A DNA stretch of 36,752 nucleotides from UMGS1279 sp045577695 (lineage in GTDB: Bacteria; Bacillota; Clostridia; Oscillospirales; Acutalibacteraceae): assembly GCA_045577695.1 (NCBI GenBank), contig JAZNIW010000016.1, positions 1 through 36,752 on the forward strand, read 5' to 3'. The number at the start of each line of letters is the position of its first letter. Within the stretch, counting starts at the first letter, position 1. Shown here piece after piece: positions 17,608 through 24,598 of the stretch. Made by a program: the position numbers and the translations under genes. Below the pieces are notes generated by a model, which saw only the letters and a program-made list of their open reading frames with translations, made no database searches and was not told where the DNA came from.

Positions 17608-18470
17608 AAAATGCCGCATTTTCGAAAATACGCATCGGTACTGATTTTTCCCGAGCGGTTAAATCGCCCCAAATGATACAACCAATCCTTCTCGGCTTTA
17701 GGAACAACCCGTTTTTCGTAGCAGGTAAAAGCGGCGGCATAACCACCCTCACGCACCATACGTTCGGCTTGTCGGTCATAGCGGCCAAAAGGATAAGTAA
17801 AGAGTGTAGGTGTAAACCCCATTTCGTGGCGAAACCGTTCTTCGAATTTTTGGATATCTTGTCGCAAAACGACCTCATAAGCGGCATTACTCTCACCCTT
17901 GGCCTTGGTTACCCCCACACGCCCAACTTCGTTGTGATGATGCAGCGCATAGCTGTGATTACCGAATTCCACCCGCCCGCTCTGGGTCATATCGCGCATT
18001 TGCTCCCACGTGACATGGGAATAGGCAATCGTATGATCGGGGGTGGAAGAAAACAAATCGGTATATTCCCCAATAATGGAAAAAATGGCCGAAAAACCGT
18101 ATTTTTCTAATAGCGGATAGGCATATACATAAAAACTTTCCTGCCCATCGTCAAAAGTAATCATCACCGATTTTTTCGGCAGATTTTTTTCGCCGCTTTC
18201 GATAGCGTATAGGTCGCGTAAAGTAAGGGTGCGATACCCCCGCTGTTTCAAATACTGAAAATCCGCCTCTAACTGCGTCGGGGTAACCACATAATCCCCA
18301 ATATCTTTGGCATCCTTGGAAATATGATGATACATAAGAACAGCAAAACTCGTATCGACATTATTTTCAGCCATCACCGACGGGTGGTTGACCAATCCCA
18401 CCAACAAAGCCGACAATAAGGTGCCTACCAACAAAAACGATACCCACGAATACTTCACCCGAAAAATCAT
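17604..18470 (-). CDS. Secreted or anchored polysaccharide deacetylase (NodB domain, IcaB/PgaB-like)
   Basis: A carbohydrate esterase family 4 protein of 288 residues. An N-terminal membrane segment (about residues 8-26) is followed by the NodB domain. The domain shows LMYHHISKD, motif 1 MITFDDGQES (metal Asp), motif 2 GNHSYALHHH of the spaced H-S-x-x-L-H kind seen in IcaB/PgaB, and motif 3 LFTYPFGRYD. It should remove acetyl groups from an N-acetylated extracellular polysaccharide or peptidoglycan. The ATG at 18470 follows AAAGGAG with 7-nt spacing; an earlier ATG at 18491 would precede that site. Its stop overlaps the ABC ATPase stop by 4 nt (shared TTAG). A GAAAATGC/GCATTTTC inverted repeat spans the convergent junction. 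Confidence 0.88.
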   Translation of the reverse strand: MIFRVKYSWVSFLLVGTLLSALLVGLVNHPSVMAENNVDTSFAVLMYHHISKDAKDIGDYVVTPTQLEADFQYLKQRGYRTLTLRDLYAIESGEKNLPKKSVMITFDDGQESFYVYAYPLLEKYGFSAIFSIIGEYTDLFSSTPDHTIAYSHVTWEQMRDMTQSGRVEFGNHSYALHHHNEVGRVGVTKAKGESNAAYEVVLRQDIQKFEERFRHEMGFTPTLFTYPFGRYDRQAERMVREGGYAAAFTCYEKRVVPKAEKDWLYHLGRFNRSGKISTDAYFRKCGIF

Positions 18471-18489
18471 AAAATTACTCCTTTCTGTC

Positions 18490-18515
18490 ACCGAAAAAGA
18501 AAAGGTTCATAGAAT
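18490..18515 (+). promoter_or_regulatory. Sigma-K-like (mother-cell sporulation) promoter
   Basis: AC (18490-18491), a 16-nt spacer and CATAGAAT (18508-18515) match the AC-16/17-CATANNNT pattern of sigma-K promoters. This is about 70 nt upstream of the Cys-rich protein start. The motif is short, so this rests on position as much as sequence. Confidence 0.45.
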
Positions 18516-18585
18516 GATAGTGAGGTTGCGCGCCGCACCGTCCTTTATGGCGCAAAACCGAATACGATAGAAGGAGGAAATATGG

Positions 18586-19392
18586 ATGGCAGAAGAAACC
18601 TGCAACCTGTTACCGGATTCGTTTAAAGAAGCCGTTTGTATTGACGCCGGAAGAGTTTATGACTCCTGCTGTGACAGAGATTGTTTGGAGGATTTACGAT
18701 GCTATTTCGCCCCCGAAGTACAATCTTTGATTGATACAGCTTCCAGCGTTCGCGTTCGATCGGCTGAGGTAGCAAAAGTTTACATTGATGTCGAACCGAT
18801 TACCTTTAATCGCGGTTACTATTCCTGCGATTTAACCTTTTTCTTCTTATTGGAGTTTGATTTGTTCGGCGCTCCCCACAGCAAACCCCAATGCATAAAA
18901 GGCATTGCCGCTTTTCAAAAAAAGGTTATTTTGTACGGCAGTGAAGGAAGTGTTAAAATCTTTTCTAACGAAACCACCTTAGTGGAGGAACCGGACCGCC
19001 CCTTCCGTTCAACCACCAATATGCCGAAATGTGTGGTGCAGTGTGTTGACCCAATTGCTTTGGCCGCGCGCATTGGTGAAGTACGCGATTCCTTCGACTG
19101 CACCTGCACAATTCCTCAGAGTATCTGTGACTGTTTGGGCGGTCACGTAACCACCGACACCTGTGCCGGCACCCCGACGGTGTATGTCACCATTGGAGTG
19201 TTTTCCATTGTGCAGCTCATTCGCAACGTGCAAATGTTAATTCCGGTATACGATTTCTGCATTCCGGAGAAGCAATGCGACGATTCGACCGACCACCCAT
19301 GCGACGTGTTTAAACGCATTCAATTCCCAACCGATGACTTTTTCCCGCCACGTCGCGAATACAACGAGGGCGGTTGCGGTTGCGGTTGTTAA
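18586..19392 (+). CDS. Cys-rich protein, possible spore coat component
   Basis: A 268-residue protein with no signal peptide and many cysteines, often close together: DSCCDRDC, FDCTCTIPQSICDC, and the final residues GGCGCGC. I do not recognise a named family. Similar Cys-rich proteins with a GCGC tail are, as far as I recall, common in spore-forming Clostridia. The middle part predicts beta strands (AKVYIDVEPITFNRGYYSCD), and YVTIGVFSIVQLIRNVQMLI looks like a conserved core. GGAGG is 8 nt before the ATG at 18586. A second ATG at 18582 is out of frame. The sigma-K-like promoter and the Cys-rich tail suggest a cross-linked coat role. That is inference. Confidence 0.75.
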   Translation: MAEETCNLLPDSFKEAVCIDAGRVYDSCCDRDCLEDLRCYFAPEVQSLIDTASSVRVRSAEVAKVYIDVEPITFNRGYYSCDLTFFFLLEFDLFGAPHSKPQCIKGIAAFQKKVILYGSEGSVKIFSNETTLVEEPDRPFRSTTNMPKCVVQCVDPIALAARIGEVRDSFDCTCTIPQSICDCLGGHVTTDTCAGTPTVYVTIGVFSIVQLIRNVQMLIPVYDFCIPEKQCDDSTDHPCDVFKRIQFPTDDFFPPRREYNEGGCGCGC

Positions 19393-19457
19393 CACACCTA
19401 CTGTATACTATGCAAAAAAACGCAAAATAATTGCCAAACAAAAAGGAATAAACAAAA

Positions 19458-19487
19458 GGCCGACCCACTAATCCGAGTGGGTCGGCC
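19458..19487 (-). terminator. Strong terminator of the rnfCD-small-ORF unit
   Basis: GGCCGACCCACT (19458-19469) pairs perfectly with AGTGGGTCGGCC (19476-19487) around a 6-nt loop. On the minus strand it is followed by TTTTGTTTATTCCTTTT. There is no T tract on the plus strand, so it serves the leftward unit. Confidence 0.85.
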
Positions 19488-19500
19488 CAACGCCGATAGT

Positions 19501-19641
19501 TTACCGAAAAAGGTGCGCGAAGAAAAAGGCAGCCAAATATCCCAGTGCTATCCCGGCGGCCCCGAAAACGATCCAAAACAACAAACGGGAGAAAATCCCT
19601 CTTCCGTTTCGTTTGGCGGCGGTTCGCTTGATTTTTTGCAT
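19501..19641 (-). CDS. 46-aa single-pass membrane protein downstream of rnfD
   Basis: The minus strand has AAAGGAG 6 nt before an ATG at 19641 and an open frame of 46 codons ending in TAA at 19501-19503. The terminator begins 13 nt further on. The product has a very basic N-terminus (MQKIKRTAAKRNGRG) and one hydrophobic helix (LLFWIVFGAAGIALGYLAAF), ending FFAHLFR. This predicts a single membrane span with the positive end inside. It begins 62 nt after the rnfD stop on the same strand, and a TATACT box lies in that gap, so it may also have its own promoter. No family is recognised. It could be an accessory subunit of the RnfCD-like complex, which is inference. Confidence 0.7.
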   Translation of the reverse strand: MQKIKRTAAKRNGRGIFSRLLFWIVFGAAGIALGYLAAFFFAHLFR

Positions 19642-19703
19642 AACGATCTCCTTTGTTGCGTCACCGATAGTATACCCGCAAACGGAGGCATCATACCCTT
19701 TCT

Positions 19704-20690
19704 CTACTGTGTTTTATGGTAAAAACTGAGCCTTTTGCACTTCCATTTTAAGGCGCCCAAATCTAACAGTTCACAACCGAGATAGGTGATGAACAAGGCC
19801 AATGCCACGCAATGCTCAGCCAAACCCATATACCGGAACAACATAGTAAACAAACCAATACATATTCCGTAGGCAACACGTGCCAAGGGTTGGGTGGGAG
19901 CGTTAATCAAATCACCGGCCACAAACACCGCCACAAACACATAAGAAGTTGCCGTTAGTTCATACAGCACCGAAAACAAAACCGGAAGTTCGGTACGGTT
20001 AAAGATCAATGCCATGACGGCAACCGTAACAATCATCGATAGGGATACCTGCCATGCCATACTTTTGCGAAAAACAAAATAAGCGCAAACACACAAAATA
20101 ACAAATATGCAGGTCGTTCCCATCCCGCCCGGATAATTTCCGGATAAGATTTCAACCAGAGTGTAAGAAGGGGTTTGGCGAGCCTGCAACTGTTGGGCGA
20201 GTGAGTTGGTATAAATCACCTGCTCCACCGGTTGTAAAATGGGAAAAGCACCGAAAAAACGAACAGCCGGATAAGAGGTCGTATCGGACGGCGCCACGGA
20301 AAGCATATACAACCACGCCAAAACCGGTGTCATAAATAAGGTTTCATACTGGGGTCCTAACAGCACCCGCACAAATAAAACACTAAAAACCGAAGCGCTA
20401 ACCGGCACCCAGATTGGCACCGTGACCGGACACAACAAAGCAATAATGAAACCCATAGCAATACTTCGCAGGTCGGTGCCATCCGGTCTTCGTGCCACCA
20501 AACGACCAATCGTTTCGGTTATCCAAGCCGCAAAGGCCGAGAGTAAACACAAGGCTAACACACGAAATCCGTTCTGTACCACCCCGATAACCATCGCGGC
20601 CAACAGGCCGATGAGCAAGTCGATATGCAGATTGATCGTAGTCTCGGCAACGTGAATATAGGGGGAACTGGTGCGCATTCTGTCACTCAC
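19704..20690 (-). CDS. RnfD/NqrB-like membrane protein
   Basis: A polytopic membrane protein of 328 residues with about eight or nine hydrophobic helices, resembling RnfD, the flavin-carrying membrane subunit of the Rnf ferredoxin:NAD+ ion pump. Family features include the N-terminal SSPYIHVAETTINLHIDLLI, GTDLRSIAMGFIIALLCPV (like the family's LPP region), and LSGNYPGGMGTT. The last aligns, from memory, with the clostridial GNxxGxIGET stretch, with Thr replacing Glu. The SGAT flavinylation motif of NqrB and gammaproteobacterial RnfD is not seen. Its ATG overlaps the rnfC stop by 4 nt, so they are translationally coupled. rnfG, E, A and B are absent from the window. Confidence 0.8.
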   Translation of the reverse strand: MSDRMRTSSPYIHVAETTINLHIDLLIGLLAAMVIGVVQNGFRVLALCLLSAFAAWITETIGRLVARRPDGTDLRSIAMGFIIALLCPVTVPIWVPVSASVFSVLFVRVLLGPQYETLFMTPVLAWLYMLSVAPSDTTSYPAVRFFGAFPILQPVEQVIYTNSLAQQLQARQTPSYTLVEILSGNYPGGMGTTCIFVILCVCAYFVFRKSMAWQVSLSMIVTVAVMALIFNRTELPVLFSVLYELTATSYVFVAVFVAGDLINAPTQPLARVAYGICIGLFTMLFRYMGLAEHCVALALFITYLGCELLDLGALKWKCKRLSFYHKTQ

Positions 20691-21916
20691 GGTTTGGTCG
20701 CCTCCCTATGTTGTTGATACAAACGTATTTTTTCTGTAAGGGGAATGCGTGCCGGACAAATATAAGCACACGCGCCGCAACCGATACAGCGTTCGGCCGT
20801 TAATCGGCGAGCTCTTTCTTCCCCGATTTTACGAGAGGAGCGGGTGATATAATACGGTGCCAATCCCTCGGGGCACACCGAAGCGCATCGTCCGCAGTTA
20901 ATGCAATCCACCGTTTTATGTTGTTTTGGTTTTAAGAGTTGTGCCGTAAGAACGCGGTCATAACGATAGAGTGGAAAGGATAGGGTAGCAGCATATCCCG
21001 TCATCACGCCGCCGCCTACCACCCGCTGTAAGGAACCGCGTGCCTCACAAAAGGAAAGCAGATCTTGAACCAAAGCACCATTTGGTATTTCTACATTGGC
21101 AGGTTGTTCTACGCCTTCTCCCCACACCGTCACAACCGAGGAAAGTTGCGGCTCTGAAAAGACCGCCGCGCGGTAAACTGCACGGCAACAAAACGGGCCT
21201 ACGCGCAACGCATTCTTTTTTGCGGCATACTTCTGCATTACGGGAGAAAGTGGGTATTTTCCCTTTGCCTGTGTAATGGTCATTCCTTCCAGTCCATTTT
21301 GAAAAAAAGATTTCGTACGAAAATTTTTCATCAGCAATGCTTCGGCCACGGGTATACCAAACGCGTGCATCAACAAAATGACTCCATCCACCACTTCGCG
21401 TGACCATTCGGCGAGGACACCGGTGCGAGAAAGGTCAAACGGTTGCTCATCCACCGCATCCAGCAATATGGTGTCGTAACCGGCGTTCTCCGGTAATTCT
21501 TCATACAAATAAAGTCCGGTGCTTTCATTTAAAATGCCGGCACGACGAATGATCTCCCGCAATCCTTCCTTAGTGGAAGCCATTTCGGTACTCCACGAAG
21601 AATCGAAGGAGGCCGTCGTTGACTTGGTTTCCAAAAGGGCCACCTGCATCGCCTTGTTTCGGCCTTGTTCGGGAATGGTAAGAATATCCCGCAGGACGCC
21701 GCCGGCCGGCGCATAAATGGGAATATTATGTTTGGAGGCAATAGCCAATACCTCCTGCTTTTGCACCGTGTCACCAATGATTTTGCGCCACACCACCGGT
21801 TCTCCCAAGCAGGCAATCGGCACCTTTAACCAAGCCGGAATCGGAAGGGTTTTTACCTCAGTATCCAGATAATAATCCCGATATAATGTAACACCTTTTT
21901 TTGCAACCAGTTGCAT
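20687..21916 (-). CDS. RnfC-like Fe-S protein with degenerate flavin/NADH site
   Basis: A 409-residue soluble protein. The N-terminal barrel-sandwich domain (about 1-97) includes PIACLGEPVVWRKIIGDTVQ and IYAPAGGVL. A degraded Complex I 51-kDa-like middle follows, then an SLBB-like part (GEGVEQPANVEIPNG). GGGVMTG (301-307) is next. Two [4Fe-4S] motifs are complete: CINCGRCASVCP (338-348) and CIGCGACAYICP (377-387). In normal RnfC the middle carries a GGAxFPT loop, an AECEPY/TxD motif and KYPxGxE. Here those places read RAGILNESTGLY, LDAVDEQPFDLS and KYPLSPVMQ. NADH and FMN binding is therefore doubtful. AGGAG precedes the ATG; rnfD overlaps the end. Confidence 0.85.
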   Translation of the reverse strand: MQLVAKKGVTLYRDYYLDTEVKTLPIPAWLKVPIACLGEPVVWRKIIGDTVQKQEVLAIASKHNIPIYAPAGGVLRDILTIPEQGRNKAMQVALLETKSTTASFDSSWSTEMASTKEGLREIIRRAGILNESTGLYLYEELPENAGYDTILLDAVDEQPFDLSRTGVLAEWSREVVDGVILLMHAFGIPVAEALLMKNFRTKSFFQNGLEGMTITQAKGKYPLSPVMQKYAAKKNALRVGPFCCRAVYRAAVFSEPQLSSVVTVWGEGVEQPANVEIPNGALVQDLLSFCEARGSLQRVVGGGVMTGYAATLSFPLYRYDRVLTAQLLKPKQHKTVDCINCGRCASVCPEGLAPYYITRSSRKIGEERARRLTAERCIGCGACAYICPARIPLTEKIRLYQQHREATKP

Positions 21917-21976
21917 TGTTTATCTCCTAATTCAATTAAAATCGGCGTTCTTTTTCTGCCGTTAGGGAGTGTGTAT

Positions 21977-22600
21977 ATGACCGTTGTAAGCGAAGGCCCA
22001 CTTTGTGTTCGCATCTATCTGAACAAATGGGAACGAAAAAAATACTTTGTTTTTGAAAACCGTAGAATAGGTTGCGACCCATCCCTAAAGCCTGCGATAA
22101 AACGCTTGTTGAAAGAGGCGGCCAAGCGGTTTCCGTTTGACCCAAACGGCCGAAAAAGAGTAGCCGTTTTGGAAAGTGGCTCGGGCGGCTGTTTGTTGAA
22201 AATAACGGCGCTACCAAACAGCGACACTAAGGAGAGTGTGCCGCTGGCAGCCAGCCCGCGTATTCTTACTGCAGGAAGAAATACCGGCGTTTTTTTGTTT
22301 GCGTTTTCCGATTTTGAAATGTTGTTACAAGGAATTCTTCCTCTCTCTTCCAAAACGGCCGTCCGGCTATACCAAAGCAGCGTGTATCAAACCAAGCACT
22401 ATTACTATCTTTCCCTCATCTTGCCTCTAAACGACTATAATACCGCCTTGCATCTGCAAGAATTTTGCGATTTTTCCGCACAGGGTAGAAAAGGAGTTGG
22501 CCTATTGCAAGAGCACTCACTGCCACTGATAGAAACAAATGCCGTTGCACGGTTGGCCGAAGTGTTTTTTCGCCAATCTCCTTACGACGACCACCATTAA
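21977..22600 (+). CDS. MecA-like ClpC adaptor protein (divergent)
   Basis: A 207-residue protein that I place, at moderate confidence, in the MecA/NegA family of adaptors that bring substrates to ClpCP. The N-terminal half (LKPAIKRLLKEAAKRFPFD, then SGGCLLKITAL) resembles the MecA N-domain plus the GGCEIFVTK-type strand. The C-terminal half shows VFLFAFSDFEMLLQGI, SSVYQTKHYYYLSLIL and LQEHSLPLIETNAVARL, matching the MecA C-domain pattern of F.dfe/s.LY....YYL/EHG..I...A...L. The linker is short. The ATG at 21977 has GGGAG 7 nt upstream; the in-frame ATG at 21911 overlaps the divergent rnfC start. Its stop overlaps the rpe stop by 3-4 nt. Confidence 0.6.
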   Translation: MTVVSEGPLCVRIYLNKWERKKYFVFENRRIGCDPSLKPAIKRLLKEAAKRFPFDPNGRKRVAVLESGSGGCLLKITALPNSDTKESVPLAASPRILTAGRNTGVFLFAFSDFEMLLQGILPLSSKTAVRLYQSSVYQTKHYYYLSLILPLNDYNTALHLQEFCDFSAQGRKGVGLLQEHSLPLIETNAVARLAEVFFRQSPYDDHH

Positions 22601-23241
22601 AATGCCTTTAAATCGGCCACGGTAGCCGCCATATCGGGCGACGAGAAAAGATAGCTTCCCACCACCAAGACATCCGCGCCGGCCGCGACGGCCAATGGGG
22701 CGGTTTCTTGGTTGATACCACCATCAACTTCCAGCAAATAGGAATAGCCGTGTTTTTGGGCTAATTCTTTTAAAATACGCAGTTTTTCCAAAGCCGAGGG
22801 CAAGAATTTTTGCCCCCCAAATCCAGGTTCCACCGACATAACCAGCACCATATCACAAAGCGGCAAGAAAGGGAAAATCTCCTCCGGCTTAGTGTTTGGC
22901 TTAATGGTTAGGCAGGTTTTTTTTCCATATTCACGAATCTCGGATAGTGTTTTAAAAACATCCGAACCGGCCTCATAATGAAAACCGAGGAAATCGGCTG
23001 CGGCCGCAAATTCCTTTAAATAGCGATGTGGACGGTCAATCATCAAATGCACATCAAAGGGTAAATTTGTATGCTTTCGAATGGAAGAAATAACCGGCGG
23101 TCCAAACGAAATATTTGGAACAAAAATACCATCCATAACATCCAAATGGATCATATCAACACCGGCCGATTCCAAGCGTTTTAAATCCTCTGCCAGCGTT
23201 AAAAAATCGGCCGATAGTACCGACGGTGAAATTTGAATCAT
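22597..23241 (-). CDS. rpe: Ribulose-phosphate 3-epimerase
   Basis: Interconverts ribulose 5-phosphate and xylulose 5-phosphate in the pentose phosphate pathway. A TIM barrel of 214 residues with ISPSVLSADFLTLAEDL, the metal site IHLDVMDGIFVPN and LPFDVHLMIDRP. MSVEPGFGGQKFL and the phosphate loop VDGGINQETAPLAVAAGADV follow. GGGGG lies 9 nt before the ATG, with its own near-consensus promoter upstream. In many Firmicutes rpe sits with prkC/rsgA/thiN; here it stands alone, tail to tail with the MecA-like gene. Confidence 0.96.
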   Translation of the reverse strand: MIQISPSVLSADFLTLAEDLKRLESAGVDMIHLDVMDGIFVPNISFGPPVISSIRKHTNLPFDVHLMIDRPHRYLKEFAAAADFLGFHYEAGSDVFKTLSEIREYGKKTCLTIKPNTKPEEIFPFLPLCDMVLVMSVEPGFGGQKFLPSALEKLRILKELAQKHGYSYLLEVDGGINQETAPLAVAAGADVLVVGSYLFSSPDMAATVADLKAF

Positions 23242-23273
23242 CAGGAAAATCCCCCTTTTATCGCACTGCCTCT

Positions 23274-23302
23274 ATTCTAATACAAAACCAAGTAAGTGTC
23301 AA
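23274..23302 (-). promoter_or_regulatory. Sigma-A promoter of rpe
   Basis: On the minus strand TTGACA (23297-23302), a 17-nt spacer and TAGAAT (23274-23279), ending about 30 nt before the rpe start. The -35 is a perfect consensus. Confidence 0.8.
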
Positions 23303-23310
23303 TCCTATCG

Positions 23311-23356
23311 CCATAAAAAAGGTTCTGTAATGACCATAAAAAAAGTTCTGCAATGG
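23311..23356. repeat. Tandem duplication of a 23-nt terminator arm
   Basis: Two adjacent 23-nt copies, 23311-23333 and 23334-23356, are identical at 20 of 23 positions. Each begins CCATAAAAAA and contains a GTTCTG(T/C)AATG arm. The second copy is the downstream arm of the lysC terminator; the first could form a longer alternative stem. Confidence 0.7.
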
Positions 23357-23379
23357 CCGGATATCAACCATTGCAGAAC
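23345..23379 (-). terminator. Terminator of the hom-lysC operon
   Basis: GTTCTGCAATGG (23345-23356) pairs perfectly with CCATTGCAGAAC (23368-23379), loop 11 nt. Seven T follow on the minus strand and six T on the plus strand, so it could work both ways. It begins 5 nt after the lysC stop. Confidence 0.85.
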
Positions 23380-23384
23380 CTTTT

Positions 23385-24593
23385 TTAGCGGATAAAGGCA
23401 TCGTGCACCGCATTGACTGCACGGTCAGCCTCTTCAACATCAATTAAAACCGAAACCTTGATTTCGCTGGTGGAAATCATATGAATATTGATATCGGCAT
23501 CGTAAAGGGCTTCGAACATTTTCGAAGCTACGCCGGGGTGAGTTTCCATACCGGTACCGACAATCGAAACCTTCGCCACTGACTCATCGTGAACCAGTTT
23601 GCTATAATTGAAGAAATCAGCTAACTTTTCCACTGCTTCAATAGCATCCTTGCATTGGTCCTCGGATACGGTAAAGGTGATATCCTTGGTACCATCACGG
23701 CCTACCGATTGCAAAATAATATCGACATTGATTTTGGCTTGTGCCAGTGCGTTGAAAAGTTTAAAAGCGGTTCCGGGGTTATCCCTTAGACCAACTACCG
23801 AAATGCGCGATACGTTTTTATCGCAAGCCACACCGCGAATTAACATTTTTTCCATTTTTACCGACTCCTTCACAATTGTTCCCGATTTCTCGGATTCTAA
23901 GCTGGAACGAACTTCCAATTGCACGTTATATTTTTCGGCCATTTCCACCGATCGATTGTTTAACACCTGCGCCCCAAGGGTTGCTAATTCTAACATTTCC
24001 TGATAGGTGATTTCTTCCATCTTTTGGGCCGTTTTCACCTTGCGCGGGTCGGCGGTATATACACCGTCAACATCCGTATATATTTGACACAAATCCGCTT
24101 TTAAGGAAGCTGCGATCGCCACCGCACTGGTATCCGAACCGCCGCGGCCAAAAGTGGTCACATCGTCATACTTGTTTATGCCTTGGAAACCGGCAACCAC
24201 CACAATATTTCGACGAGCCAATTCGGCCTTGAGGCGTTCCGACTCAATCCGCTTAATACGGGCTACCGTGTAGTTGGAATCGGTTTGAAAACCGGCCTGC
24301 CAACCCAGAAGAGAAACTACCGGAAATCCTAAATTTTCAATCGCCATTGCCAGTAGAGAAATCGAAATCTGCTCACCGGCCGAAAGAAGCATATCCATTT
24401 CGCGCTTCGAAGCGTTGGGGTTAATTTCTTTGGCTTTGGCAATCAAATCGTCGGTGGTATCACCCTGTGCAGAAACCACCACAACCACATTATTTCCTTT
24501 TTTATAATCTTCGGTTACAATACGAGCGACGTTATTTACCCGTTCGGCATTGGCAACCGAACTGCCGCCGAATTTCTTTACAATAAGAGCCAT
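23385..24593 (-). CDS. lysC: Aspartate kinase
   Basis: Phosphorylates aspartate, the first step toward lysine, threonine and methionine. The kinase domain begins KKFGGSSVANAERV and includes FGRGGSDTSAVAIAASL with the regulatory-site DLCQIYTDVDGVYTADPR. The C-terminus holds two ACT domains (ISVVGLRDNPGTAFKLFNAL and VSIVGTGMETHPGVASKMF), so feedback inhibition by lysine or threonine is likely. The 402-residue length fits the single-chain type. GGAGG is 9 nt before the ATG at 24593; that site lies inside the last codons of the thrB fossil. An upstream in-frame reading from 24671 is not credible. It is the last gene of the ACT-hom-lysC operon. Confidence 0.96.
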   Translation of the reverse strand: MALIVKKFGGSSVANAERVNNVARIVTEDYKKGNNVVVVVSAQGDTTDDLIAKAKEINPNASKREMDMLLSAGEQISISLLAMAIENLGFPVVSLLGWQAGFQTDSNYTVARIKRIESERLKAELARRNIVVVAGFQGINKYDDVTTFGRGGSDTSAVAIAASLKADLCQIYTDVDGVYTADPRKVKTAQKMEEITYQEMLELATLGAQVLNNRSVEMAEKYNVQLEVRSSLESEKSGTIVKESVKMEKMLIRGVACDKNVSRISVVGLRDNPGTAFKLFNALAQAKINVDIILQSVGRDGTKDITFTVSEDQCKDAIEAVEKLADFFNYSKLVHDESVAKVSIVGTGMETHPGVASKMFEALYDADINIHMISTSEIKVSVLIDVEEADRAVNAVHDAFIR

Positions 24594-24598
24594 AAAAT

